Part shown: in pieces, positions 8,062 to 16,475 of the stretch
How positions within the stretch are numbered: position 1 is the first letter of the stretch
How the letters are laid out: every line of letters begins with the position of its first letter
DNA from: Arthrobacter sp. ISL-65
GTDB lineage: Bacteria > Actinomycetota > Actinomycetes > Actinomycetales > Micrococcaceae
NCBI RefSeq assembly: GCF_018613795.1
Contig: NZ_JAGGPN010000044.1
Location: 1-51,050 of the forward strand
Length of the DNA stretch: 51,050 nt
Direction: 5' to 3'
Position numbers and translations under genes: made by a program
Notes under the pieces: generated by a model
Seen by the model: the letters and a program-made list of their open reading frames with translations, nothing else
Databases searched by the model: none
Told to the model about the DNA's origin: nothing

Positions 8062-8290
8062 ATGGCTCAGGGTGACATTGAGACCTACTACGAAGACGTT
8101 GCATGGAAGAACAAGCCTGAAGGCGCCAAGCGGGGCGTTCGGAGCCGGCTACAGCACCAAGGACGAAGCAGCCGCCGTTGGTCGTGACACGGCTAAAGCG
8201 GACAACGTGGAGCACGTCATCAAGAACCAGGACGGCCAGGTTTCCGGGAAGAACAGTAACGGCAATGATCCCAGGAACATCCCCGGCTGA
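8062..8290 (+). pseudogene. DUF2188 protein, one-base frameshift
   Basis: From ATG 8062 (good AGAAGGAG site) the frame reads MAQGDIETYYEDVAWKNKPE and then loses the family. The rest, GAGYSTKDEAAAVGRDTAK and EHVIKNQDGQVSGKNSNGND ending PRNIPG, is in the next frame. Removing one G from the GGGG at about 8131-8134 restores a continuous 75-residue DUF2188 protein with the conserved GRD, EH(I/V)IKN and NDPRNIPG motifs. Family members are small stress-associated proteins of unknown mechanism. The break is in a G run, so a sequencing error is possible. Confidence 0.75.
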
Positions 8291-8544
8291 CGGTCGAAAA
8301 GGCCAAGGGGTGGTCGAAAGGCAAACGGCACAATGTCTCCAACACCAGTAAACGCATCTGCTAACACAGCACGCCGCCGGGGAGCATCCCGACTGTGTCG
8401 TTGCTTACCTTCGGGACAAAGTTGAAGAAAGTCCCGGGTGGGCATGGAAACCTAAAGGATGCACCGCCGATGGGTCGAACACCCATTTGGAGGATCATGT
8501 GACCCATCGACGCAGAACTGCCTGCACGGACAAAGCTGGAAAAA

Positions 8545-9423
8545 ATGACGAAAACTGGCAACCAAGACACTGAAGAACCAGCCGAGAAGGCCACCCAAAC
8601 CAAGAAGGGCCTCGGTCTGAGCCTTATCCAGCTCATCGCCGGCGGGGGCGCCGCCGCAGTGGCTTCCGTCATTGGCGGGCACCTCGGCCTGGCTGGAACC
8701 GTGGTCGGTGCCTTTATCCTCAGCGTTGTATCGGCCATAGCAGTGCCGCTGTTTCACGCCTCCCTGGAAAAGAGCCACCAGCAGATCAAGCGCGTTGTGC
8801 CCAGACGCGTCACGGATGCCGCCCGGACAACGCGCCCACAGATGGCCGCGGACACCGCCAGCATCGACCGGGCCGCCTCCAGCAAGGCCTCCGCTACGGC
8901 CTTGCCGCTGGAGCAGCCTTGGGAGGGCATGGCCGATGCCCAGCATGCCCCCCACAAGTCATCCAGGGGCCGGAAGGCCCGGATGGCTATCGGTGGAACA
9001 GCCACCATCTTCGTCATTGGAGTGGGGTCGATTCTTGGCATCCAGTCAGCCACAGGTGTTGCCCTATCGAATGGAACCAGCACTCTCCAGGAGAGCATTT
9101 CCCAGGTCGTGTCATATGCCAGGGACAGCACGGACACTCCCGCCACGGACCCGAAACCCAGCGCCCCGGCAGTTGAGCCGAGTACCGTGGCCACGGACCC
9201 GGCCACAGACCCGACCGAACAGCCGACGGTGACACCCACCCTCACAAGCGAGCCGACACCAAGTGCGGAACCCACGGCGCCAGCCGGTGCGGACAACCCG
9301 GTACCGCCGAGCACGCCCGATCCCGCCACTGGAACATCGGACGGAAGCAGCGGTGCGGACGGAGCCGACAACCACGCCCAGCCCAGCGCCGAAACATCCG
9401 CCGGTGGCACCCCCACCAAGTAA
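8545..9423 (+). CDS. Membrane protein with Pro/Thr-rich extracytoplasmic tail (292 aa)
   Basis: Domain order: a hydrophilic N-terminus; a hydrophobic segment at about residues 27-72 (GLGLSLIQLIAGGGAAAVAS, then VVGAFILSVVSAIAVPLFHA) that can form two membrane helices; a basic cytoplasmic loop; a third helix near residue 150 (IGGTATIFVIGVGSILGI); and a C-terminal 100 residues rich in Pro, Thr, Ser and Asp (PTEQPTVTPTLTSEPTPSAE). The tail looks disordered and extracellular, perhaps cell-wall spanning. No enzyme motif is seen. The GGAAAAA before the ATG is an adequate ribosome site. A long opposite-strand frame over it is a shadow. Confidence 0.8.
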   Translation: MTKTGNQDTEEPAEKATQTKKGLGLSLIQLIAGGGAAAVASVIGGHLGLAGTVVGAFILSVVSAIAVPLFHASLEKSHQQIKRVVPRRVTDAARTTRPQMAADTASIDRAASSKASATALPLEQPWEGMADAQHAPHKSSRGRKARMAIGGTATIFVIGVGSILGIQSATGVALSNGTSTLQESISQVVSYARDSTDTPATDPKPSAPAVEPSTVATDPATDPTEQPTVTPTLTSEPTPSAEPTAPAGADNPVPPSTPDPATGTSDGSSGADGADNHAQPSAETSAGGTPTK

Positions 9424-9496
9424 TTCATCTGACTCCAACCCTCACCCGCTGTAGTCATGCATGCCGGCCCCCTCCGATGTACGCCAGATACGGCAA

Positions 9497-9535
9497 GGAA
9501 CAGCCACCGTTGAGAACATCAACCGTGGCTGTTCC
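9497..9535. terminator. Strong hairpin, probable terminator
   Basis: A 16-base stem with one mismatch: GGAACAGCCACCGTTG (9497-9512) and CAACCGTGGCTGTTCC (9520-9535), 7-base loop. It lies 74 bases after the stop of the membrane protein gene. No long T-run follows. Confidence 0.6.
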
Positions 9536-9759
9536 CGTGACTCGAGAACATTTCCAGTCGAACAAAAGATTCTCCCGGCATCCCTTCACAGGACCCCGAG
9601 GACCGTCGGCGACGGCGGATTGGCTTCCCTGGAAACTTCTTCAGCTTCGGGAACCAGGTGCGCTGCCCGCCATAGGGCCAGGCGACCGGGCCATGGGCAC
9701 CGTACCGTCTGCTAGAAACCACCAGAGCTTCCTGGTTGTACCGCTCCGCCTCATCCGTG

Positions 9760-9791
9760 CCTGTCCCCTGTCCCCTGTCCCCTGTCCCCTG
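9760..9791. repeat. Heptanucleotide tandem repeat (CCTGTCC, about 4.6 copies)
   Basis: Four exact CCTGTCC units in tandem plus a partial CCTG. Intergenic. Such a tract is prone to slippage and could vary between strains. Confidence 0.9.
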
Positions 9792-9984
9792 CGGAGGTTG
9801 TACTGCCAGAACGGCTGCAGCCCCCGGAAGAGCAGTCCCTTGAACTAGGTAGCGTGGCAATTCGTGCCGGGTCCGCATCAGCGCACAGCCTGTAGAGAGG
9901 TCGAAGTCGTGCTGCAACGGCGCACCCAGCTCCGCGCCATGCCGATCACATTTCGGCGGTCCGCGCCTCGGACCATCAGGACTA

Positions 9985-10025
9985 TTCGGGGGGCCGACGA
10001 CCAGCTGGGGGTGTGCCTGGTCTCA
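9985..10025. repeat. 41-bp dispersed repeat, copy 2
   Basis: Matches 284-323 starting at TTCGGGGGGCCGACGACC, with a one-base length difference in the middle G run and a few substitutions. Confidence 0.6.
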
Positions 10026-10433
10026 GAGGCACTCAGTCGCCGGCCCCGTTTCATACCGGACGTTCCCGTCCGGAAATCACCTGTTACCGGCGACATGAGT
10101 CACCGCCAGGGCCTCAACAGTACTACCGCCCTACTGATAGTTAACACCTTGTTAGCGCCTATGGATACGGATAATCGATACCTGTCTTTCGGTTCATGTG
10201 ACTACGCATCTGCGCAGGCAGGGCAGTGGCGGACACTCTTTTCCTCACGGCCGGTTCGTTACCGTGGGTGGGCCCGCCCGTTGCTGTGCAGAGACAGCAT
10301 CCTGGTGCCCAGGGCCGGCGCTACCTGATGGGAGTGCAGCCGAATCCGCCTGTCGTGCTCCGCGGAACGGCGTCCAGCAACCGCTCCTTTGGGACAACTC
10401 CGTTCCTCAATCCTGCTCCGTAAGGGACTGACC

Positions 10434-10790
10434 GTGCCCGCTCTCGAACCCGATTACCTGACCTTCCGGTACAGCTGCAAGTGGGTAGGCATCCCCGGAG
10501 CCGAGCACGACCCGTCCGATTTTTCAATGGACTCGACCGTGACCCTACAGGGTGCCGACTGGAACGACGAGGAAGGCGACGGCGAAGATGTGCTCCGAGA
10601 CGCCTTCTTCAGGATTGTTCCTGATGCCGGCACCATCGATTTGCTTTGACACCATGGATGCGGTCGACTCGGAGATGATGGGCATCGCAGAGATGCTCGC
10701 CCACGAGAGGCCCGACCTTATGGAATCCGGCATGGATCTAGGCGAAACGGTCCATGCCCAGGCGAAGACGTTCGGACCACTTGTCCAGAC
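10434..10790 (+). pseudogene. Unidentified gene, frameshifted
   Basis: A GTG at 10434 behind AAGGGA opens a frame reading VPALEPDYLTFRYSCKWVGI, then ADWNDEEGDGEDVL and FFRIVPDAGTID, which stops at 10649. Removing one base near 10646 joins it to FDTMDAVDSEMMGIAEMLAH then ERPDLMESGMDLGE in the next frame. Composition and the smooth join indicate a real gene broken by one base. After about 10750 the reading becomes arbitrary, so the C-terminus is probably lost. I do not recognise the family. Confidence 0.5.
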
Positions 10791-10948
10791 GCCGTCCGGA
10801 CAAGTGCGCTCAGCGCGCAAATGGTTCCATTCACGCAAGGCCTTCTGGGAAACCCCCAGAGGCATTTCGGCTGGGCGGCGCACGGGCGGTCGACGTTTGC
10901 TGCCGCCCATCCCGGCTTATTGCCGGCGGCACTCAGAGGCTAGCGAGG

Positions 10949-11105
10949 CTAGTCCTTCAGGTCGAAGTCCAGGTCGGGGTCCTCGAGATTGGCCAACTCC
11001 CGCCATGTGGACCCGACCACGCGGTACCGAGTGTCGCGGCAATCGGTATCCGGTTCACGGCAATCAGTTGGGCCAGGTCCAGGCCGGTCAGTTCGGCGAT
11101 ACCCG
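10949..11105 (-). pseudogene. C-terminal remnant of a DNA/RNA non-specific endonuclease (remnant A)
   Basis: The minus strand ends with VVGSTWRELANLEDPDLDFD then LKD and a stop at 10949, nearly the same as the C-terminus of the intact nuclease at 16476-17375 (WRKLSDVEDLDLDFDLED). Nucleotide similarity extends about 150 bases upstream of the stop, with frame changes. The catalytic region is absent. Confidence 0.75.
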
Positions 11106-11283
11106 GTCTCCGAGCTCGTCAAGGGCTCCAGTTTTGGCCGCCTGGAGCCAGAAGTTCCAGGCGGCACGATCATGCACTACGCCGGCGTGCCGGAGATGGC
11201 CCGCTGGGGCAGGTAGTCAGCATTGTGCCGTGGCTGGTCAGTCGCGCTGTCCAGCCACGGCACTCACCACTTAGAGCGACCGC

Positions 11284-11487
11284 TTAGAGCGGGCTGATGT
11301 TTTCCGCCTGCGGGCCCTTGGGCCCCTGGGTGACGTCGAACTGAACCTTCTGGTTCTCCTCCAGTGAGCGGTAACCGCTGGAGGTGATTGCCGAATAGTG
11401 TGCGAACACGTCAGCGCTTCCGTCGTCGGGGGCGATGAAACCGAAGCCCTTTTCGGCGTTGAACCACTTGACCGTACCTGTTGCCAT
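11284..11487 (-). CDS. cspA: Cold-shock protein (CspA family), second copy
   Basis: A 67-residue protein starting MATGTVKWFNAEKGFGFIAP, with DVFAHYSAITSSGYRSLEEN and a GPQAENISPL end. RNP motifs are intact, so RNA chaperone activity is expected. It is paralogous to 5391-5594. A GAAGGAAACAGC leader provides the ribosome site. It is flanked on its 3' side by nuclease remnant A. Confidence 0.95.
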   Translation of the reverse strand: MATGTVKWFNAEKGFGFIAPDDGSADVFAHYSAITSSGYRSLEENQKVQFDVTQGPKGPQAENISPL

Positions 11488-11982
11488 CTGCTGTTTCCTT
11501 CACGGGTCGCCGGTCGGTTCCGCTACTCGGAATACCGTCCCCGCCACCCACAGGGTTGAGCCTATGTGCCGGGCTTGACCCAGGCAACCACCAGCCGACT
11601 GCCCGCACCCCGACTGCGACGTTTAGACGGCCTGACGTTTGTGCTGGTCAACGGCGGTTCAGCGGGATGGCGGCCGCTCCTTCTGCGCTGATTGCCGCGA
11701 CCGGAGCATGGGCGAGCGTTTCACGCTCCAGCTCAGGAAGCGTGCACCTCGATGACCTCGGCGAGGCCAGCCAGGTCGAGGGGAACGTCAGATTCCTCTG
11801 CACCGCGGTTGCCAGTGGGGCAGCACAGTCCCTCACTTCATTGTTCAGTGTGTCCGGCACCAACCACCATTCCTAGCTGTGAATTGATCACCGTTCTCAA
11901 CCAACAATCACAGGTTTGAACATTGCTCCTTGCCGGTCCTGCTCGATGCCGCGGTACCGGCTTCTTGCCGACGGCACTCAGA
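11488..11982. other. Cold-shock leader and unassigned spacer
   Basis: The first part is the presumed promoter and 5' leader of the cold-shock gene. Further on, the minus strand carries a short frame ending SDVPLDLAGLAEVIEVHAS with no start codon, possibly another gene end. Nothing else is supported. Confidence 0.4.
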
Positions 11983-12085
11983 GAATAGTCCTCCAGGTCG
12001 AAGTCCAGGTCGAGGTCCTCGACGGCACCCAACTCCCTCCATGTGGACCCGACCCGTGCGGTACCGAGTGTCGCGGCGATGGGCT
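11983..12085 (-). pseudogene. C-terminal remnant of the non-specific endonuclease (remnant B)
   Basis: The minus strand encodes AVEDLDLDFDLED in one frame, matching the end of the intact nuclease; the stop is altered (GAC TAT instead of GAC TAG), so the frame runs on. Upstream bases match remnant A closely (CCATGTGGACCCGAC, GCGGTACCGAGTGTCGCGGC). Beyond the stop, both remnants also share GGCACTCAGAG. Only about 100 bases survive. Confidence 0.7.
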
Positions 12086-12101
12086 TCCGGAGAAAATTCG
12101 A

Positions 12102-12527
12102 CTAACGAAATTGCGCAAATACCCGGATGGGTGCCGGGCTGAAGTTCGACCCCTCGGTGAACCCCATCGCTTCATAGAAGGCCCGTTGCCCTGGTTCATC
12201 GTCAGTGATGAGCACAGTCTGTCGGACATGCTGGTATCTCGCGAGGACATGCTCCAGCAGTGCCCGACCTACCCCTTCCTTCTGGAACGCCGGCCGCACC
12301 AGGATGTCCTGCAGGAAGCAGATAGTCGCATCGTCGGAGACTACCCGTGCGAGGCCAACAAGCCCACCGCCATCGTTCCGGGCCGTGACGACGAACGAGG
12401 AGCTTCGGATCGCCCTGATGAGCAGTTCCCGGTCCCGGGTATAAGCGGACCAGCCTACAGACTCGTACAGAGACAGAACTTCGGCATCGGAGAACTCGCT
12501 GGAAGTGAAGGTGATGAACCCGGACAT
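12102..12527 (-). CDS. GNAT-family N-acetyltransferase (141 aa)
   Basis: A complete small GNAT enzyme: MSGFITFTSSEFSDAEVLSL, then GGGLVGLARVVSDDATICFL, the acetyl-CoA site LVRPAFQKEGVGRALLEHVL (Q/R-x-x-G-x-G/A type), and a C-terminal GQRAFYEAMGFTEG signature. It would transfer an acetyl group from acetyl-CoA to an amine; the substrate is unknown. The start at 12527 is chosen because the fold begins there, although the frame is open further upstream and the ribosome site is weak. Confidence 0.9.
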   Translation of the reverse strand: MSGFITFTSSEFSDAEVLSLYESVGWSAYTRDRELLIRAIRSSSFVVTARNDGGGLVGLARVVSDDATICFLQDILVRPAFQKEGVGRALLEHVLARYQHVRQTVLITDDEPGQRAFYEAMGFTEGSNFSPAPIRVFAQFR

Positions 12528-12894
12528 CGGACTAGTGTCGCATGACTGCTCATCATGACCGCGCACCCTGCGCTGCCGGGACGATCGATACTCCAGGCAG
12601 CCTCGGTCAGGTGGCTGGTCATGCGTCCTCCAACCGTTCCAGTTCCGCGTCGTTGGTCGGTACGGACTGGAATCCGGCCGCGAGGTCGGCCTGGCGATCG
12701 TCATCCTCGGCGGCGACCATCACGCAGCTGCCTGGTTCTCTCGGCGGATGCGGGCGCCGCCCTGTGCGCCAGTCTCACCGTTCCACCAACCCATTGCTTG
12801 TCCGGCCCCTGTGGCCGGTCTCCGGCCTGTAGATGATCAAGGGAAAGTGCAGTGCAAAGTTGCCCACATGACCTCTAAGTGTCGAACCCACAGG

Positions 12895-12928
12895 AAAGCC
12901 GCGCCACGTGGGAGCGTGGCGCGGCTTT
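12895..12928. terminator. Perfect 14-bp hairpin terminator
   Basis: AAAGCCGCGCCACG (12895-12908), loop TGGGAG, CGTGGCGCGGCTTT (12915-12928), then CTGGGTTTCT. A-rich on one side and T-rich on the other, so it can terminate in both directions. On the minus strand it serves the isochorismatase-like gene ending at 12977. Confidence 0.85.
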
Positions 12929-12976
12929 CTGGGTTTCTGCAGCAGGCAGGGAGCGGGCGGCTACCAGGGCCGTGTC

Positions 12977-13719
12977 TCAGCCGGTGGCGGCGTGACGAAG
13001 ATCTGCAGGTGCCGCCGCCGAGAGCTCGTGGAGCAGCGCGGTCGATGTGGCCACCCATCCGAAGAGTGTCTCGATAGAGAGCAACGATGCCTCGTGATTG
13101 GTGCGATCAGCCGCAGCGCCGATGGGCTCGGCAGTGCAGTCTTCAAGCAGGAGGCAGCGGAAGTCCCGGAACATCGCATCTCTGAGCGTCGACTCGACGC
13201 AGATGCTCGTCGTGCAGCCCGTAAAGATGATATCCCGGACCGCCTGACTCCGAAGCAGCCCTTCGAGGTCGGTCTGGAAGAAGCCACTGAAGCGGTGCTT
13301 GTAAATAACGTGATCCCCGGGGGCCGGCGCCAACTCATCGACGATGTCGGTGTTCCAGGTGTCGCGGACAAGCAGGCGACTGGGGGTGCCGTCCGGCGCC
13401 ACGACCGGTTGACCTGCGCCCATGAACAGGTGACGCTGGCGGTTGGTCGCATGATCTGGCCCGAGGTCGGAGAGATCGGGCCGGAACGCCATCTTCAGAT
13501 AAACGATGGGATCCCCGCCTTACGCGCCGCGTCCACGACGCGAACGATTGGCCCGACGGCTGCTCGGATCGGGGCGATGTCGATGCCGGCCCGTTCGAAC
13601 ATGCCACCCGTCGATCCGAAGTCGTTCGTCATGTCGACGACAATCACCGCCGCGTGGCCGAGATCGAGACCGAAAGGCCCGGGCCGAGCCTCGACCGTCA
13701 CCATGTCTTGCTGTGCCAT
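12977..13719 (-). pseudogene. Isochorismatase-like cysteine hydrolase, one-base frameshift
   Basis: The N-terminal part (13719-13510) reads MAQQDMVTVEARPGPFGLDL and AAVIVVDMTNDFGSTGGMF. One base missing near 13509 (CCC for CCCC) shifts the frame; with it restored, the protein continues GIPIVYLKMAFRPDLSDLGP to a stop at 12977, 247 residues in all. The catalytic set is present: Asp in VVDMTND, Lys in VIYKHRFSGF and nucleophilic Cys in TGCTTSICVEST. The family includes ureidoacrylate, N-carbamoyl and nicotinamide amidohydrolases. As sequenced it is broken; a single sequencing error in a C run would make it intact. Confidence 0.8.
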
Positions 13720-13889
13720 GTGCGCCCTCCTGTGACGAGGACACCTGACAGCGCCCGCCGCGATAGTGGGAAGAAGTTTGCGCTATGTCAGCATTTTAAG
13801 TCTGGCATCCTAGTGAGGCAACAGGCCGTCAAACCCCATCCACACTGCTCGCAAGGTGGGGCAACCCCGTTATCCAGAACTAATCCAAC

Positions 13890-14060
13890 TTGGTGGTGCT
13901 TGGCGTAGGGCTGGTGACCGCCGGAGCGGTGAGTCCGGCCATGCTGGCTGCGGTGTTTATTTCCAATGTTCCCGAAGGACTCTCCAGCACCGCGGGCGTG
14001 AAGTGGGCCGGGCGCAGCGCCAAGTGTACCAGATCGGCGGATGAAGCGGTCAATGACTGA
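13890..14060 (+). pseudogene. Fragment of a ZIP-family metal transporter
   Basis: An open frame reads LVVLGVGLVTAGAVSPAMLA, AVFISNVPEGLSSTAGVKWA and GRSAKCTRSADEAVND. The NVPEGLSST segment is the metal-binding helix signature of ZIP zinc/iron transporters (H/N-xx-PEG). Only about 57 residues remain, with no start or other helices. Confidence 0.65.
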
Positions 14061-14071
14061 AGCGGCCCCCA

Positions 14072-14308
14072 ATGGCACGAATCAACGTGCAACGCCAACT
14101 GGCGATCTTCGAAGTCGCCCGGAATGCGGGCGACAAGAGCATGGCCGAGATCCGGCAGATGCTCAGGGCCGCCTTTACCCGCCGCGGGCTTACCTCCCGG
14201 CCCATTCCCTGGCTCGAAGCGATGGCGTCAGAAGCCTTTTACGGCAAGCCCTACATTGTGGACATGCCGGGGCACCCTTTGACCCTGATCACGGGACCAC
14301 TGGCGTGA
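14072..14308 (+). CDS. Hypothetical protein (78 aa)
   Basis: MARINVQRQLAIFEVARNAG begins a soluble helical protein that continues AEIRQMLRAAFTRRGLTSRP, then IPWLEAMASEAFYGKPYIVD and a short tail ending LITGPLA. Codon use is consistent and the product looks well folded. There is no strong ribosome site, and the start immediately follows the ZIP fragment. No known domain is recognised. Confidence 0.55.
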   Translation: MARINVQRQLAIFEVARNAGDKSMAEIRQMLRAAFTRRGLTSRPIPWLEAMASEAFYGKPYIVDMPGHPLTLITGPLA

Positions 14309-14485
14309 AAGAACCGGAACTTCGACGGGCCAGCTTCCTGAAGCCGCGGGGGCATGGCAGGCAATGCAGGCGTTAAGGATTCGTTAAGAATGAGCCCTCA
14401 CAAGAATCCTCGTATGTCCCTTCTGCTAGGTTCTTGCGGTGATGACGCGGCCCGAAGCGCGCAGCGGAAAGGACCTCATGACACT

Positions 14486-14626
14486 TTGAGCACACCGGCA
14501 TCAGGGCGCCCAGCGGCCAAACCGGACAACATTGCCCGCAAAGCGGTCGTGGCCTTCACCCTTATCGCCGACCTCTCCCGCGGTATCCGCAACGTCGCCG
14601 CCGAAGCCGAAGAGATCGCCGAATGA
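14486..14626 (+). CDS. Small protein translationally coupled to TrkH (46 aa)
   Basis: The frame ends IARKAVVAFTLIADLSRGI then RNVAAEAEEIAE, with its stop overlapping the TrkH start in ATGA (14623-14626), which indicates translational coupling. The start is uncertain: a TTG at 14486 lies behind GGAAAGGA, or an ATG at 14414 would add 24 residues. It is probably a small helical partner or leader peptide of the potassium transporter. Function unknown. Confidence 0.45.
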   Translation: MSTPASGRPAAKPDNIARKAVVAFTLIADLSRGIRNVAAEAEEIAE

Positions 14627-16047
14627 CATCCGACAGCCAAGCCCAAAAAGACCTGAGAAACCGCAGCACCCGCGGACTCCCGGATCGCTCCGGGATCCGG
14701 GACAAGGCAGACAGCGTCAGGCGGACGCTCCTGCATCCCGTCCGCTCCGTGCCGCTGGCGTTTCTTGCCGTCATCCTGCTCGGCGCGGGGTTGCTGCTGC
14801 TGCCGGCAGCACGCACCGCAGTCGACACTGACCCCATGCTGCCGGCCCTGTTCACAGCGGTTTCGGCCGTATGCGTCACCGGCCTGGCCACGGTCGACAC
14901 CGCCACGTTCTGGACACCCTTCGGGCAGGGGGTGATTCTCGGACTCATCCAGGTCGGAGGCTTCGGCATCATGACCCTGGCAACACTGCTGGCCCTCCTG
15001 GTCCGGAAGACCATCGGCCTGCGGGGCCAGCTTGTCGCACAATCCGAAACCCATACACTGAACTTCGGGGACGTCCGCTCCGTCCTTTTCAGTGTCGCCC
15101 GGCTCATGGTCCTGTTCGAAGCCGTCACCGCCGCAATCCTCGCCGTCCGCTTCTGGAGTGCCTACGACGACAACCCGGCCACAGCGCTCTGGCACGGGGC
15201 ATTCCACGCCATCTCAGCTTTCAACAACGCTGGCTTCGCCCTCTACAGCGACAACCTCATCAGCTTCGCAGACGACCCTTGGATCATCATCCCCATCTGC
15301 GCTGCCGTGATCACCGGCGGGCTCGGATTCCCCGTGCTCATCACCCTGCTCAGGGGCGGGCTCAGGCGAAAGAACTGGACCGTCCACCTGCGCCTAACAA
15401 TCTACGGCACCCTGTTTCTGCTGGCCGCCGGCGCAGTGCTATTCGCAGCTTTCGAGTGGAACAGAGAGCAGACCCTGGCCCCGCTGTCATTCGGCGGGAA
15501 ACTCCTGGCGACGCTGGCAGGCACCGTCTTCCCCCGTACCGCAGGGTTCAACAGCATCGACTACGGTTCGGCCGCACCCGAAACCCTGATGGTTACCAAC
15601 ATCCTCATGTTCATCGGCGGGGGCAGCGCCGGAACCGCCGGCGGCATCAAAATCACCACCTTCCTCGTCCTGGGCTTCGCGATCTGGAACGAAATCCGCG
15701 GCCGTGACCAGGTCACTATCGCCCACCGCTCCATCAGCTCCTCGGCGCAGCGCCAGGCCCTGACCGTGGCACTCCTGGGCGTCGCCGCGGTCATCACCGG
15801 CACACTGCTGCTGCTCATGTTCACAGACCACAGCCTAGACAAAGTACTCTTCGAATCTATCTCGGCCTTCGCCACCGTAGGCCTGAGCACCGGCATCACC
15901 TACCACTTGCCATCCAGCGCGCAATGGGTTCTCATGGCGCTCATGTTCACCGGGCGTATTGGAACCATCACGGTCGGCTCCGCCCTCGCACTGTCCTCAC
16001 GGCCACGTCTTTACCAACTCCCCGAAGAACGACCAGTGATCGGATAA
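14623..16047 (+). CDS. trkH: TrkH/KtrB-type potassium transporter membrane subunit
   Basis: A 474-residue polytopic membrane protein with the four-repeat K+ channel-like fold. Visible selectivity-loop segments include FTAVSAVCVTGLATVDT (repeat 1), FHAISAFNNAGFALYSD (repeat 2), GTVFPRTAGFNSIDYG (repeat 3) and ESISAFATVGLSTGIT (repeat 4), each with the conserved Gly in the pore. The stretch GGGSAGTAGGIKITTF is also typical. It would import K+ together with a cytoplasmic TrkA/KtrA RCK subunit, which is not encoded nearby. The ATGA overlap with the upstream small ORF fixes the start. Full length and apparently intact. Confidence 0.93.
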   Translation: MTSDSQAQKDLRNRSTRGLPDRSGIRDKADSVRRTLLHPVRSVPLAFLAVILLGAGLLLLPAARTAVDTDPMLPALFTAVSAVCVTGLATVDTATFWTPFGQGVILGLIQVGGFGIMTLATLLALLVRKTIGLRGQLVAQSETHTLNFGDVRSVLFSVARLMVLFEAVTAAILAVRFWSAYDDNPATALWHGAFHAISAFNNAGFALYSDNLISFADDPWIIIPICAAVITGGLGFPVLITLLRGGLRRKNWTVHLRLTIYGTLFLLAAGAVLFAAFEWNREQTLAPLSFGGKLLATLAGTVFPRTAGFNSIDYGSAAPETLMVTNILMFIGGGSAGTAGGIKITTFLVLGFAIWNEIRGRDQVTIAHRSISSSAQRQALTVALLGVAAVITGTLLLLMFTDHSLDKVLFESISAFATVGLSTGITYHLPSSAQWVLMALMFTGRIGTITVGSALALSSRPRLYQLPEERPVIG

Positions 16048-16475
16048 CCGCTCCCAACACTCCCGGGTAAAGCTCCTCGGGTCGTCGCCCGATCAGGTCG
16101 CCCCCGGCGAAGTGTCATTCGGCTGATGGTCAGCAGTTGGCATTCTTTGGGCTCCAAGGACGAGCTGCCGGTATATACAGAAAACCACCCGCCTCCCGCC
16201 GGGCCGGAAAGTGCTGCTGCAAATCATGAGCTGACCGACGGGGAGAGGCACTCTGTGTGGACCCCAACAAGGGCTCTTCGAATGCGCGATGCCACCTGCG
16301 TCCACGCTGCAGACCCGCGTAGCTCCGAGTATGGAACCACCCACGAGCTCCTGCAATGCCTCGCCAGGGTTCGGGGTGCCAGCCTCTCGACGGTGGCTGT
16401 CAGCCGTTAAAAGCTGCCGGCGACTATCGCTGCCAAAGCCTGGTCAGGCAGCTGGCCCGGCGGCGGTAGCTACGC
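16048..16475. other. Intergenic stretch, no supported gene
   Basis: Convergent spacer between TrkH and the minus-strand nuclease. Short frames on both strands lack ribosome sites and recognisable products. Confidence 0.4.

Larger units (their letters stand above)
9424..10433. other. One-kilobase region with no supported gene
   Basis: Contains the hairpin at 9497, the heptanucleotide tandem repeat at 9760 and repeat copy 2 at 9985. Frames on both strands are short, lack ribosome sites and show no family resemblance. From about 10130 to 10200 the sequence is locally AT-richer. Confidence 0.5.

Noticed and set aside
8754..9458. 234-residue frame on the minus strand over the membrane protein gene
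   Set aside because: Its apparent hydrophobic repeats arise from the Pro/Thr-rich plus-strand tail; no start signal.
9760..9791. Possible CRISPR or iteron array
   Set aside because: Units are only 7 bases, directly adjacent and without spacers, so it is a simple tandem repeat. No cas or rep genes are in the window.
12837..12930. Possible tRNA 3' end near GTCGAACCCAC
   Set aside because: No acceptor or anticodon arms can be assembled around it; the segment is a terminator hairpin.
13890..14060. Intact small zinc transporter
   Set aside because: Only one metal-site helix segment and a degenerate tail are present; no start codon with a ribosome site.
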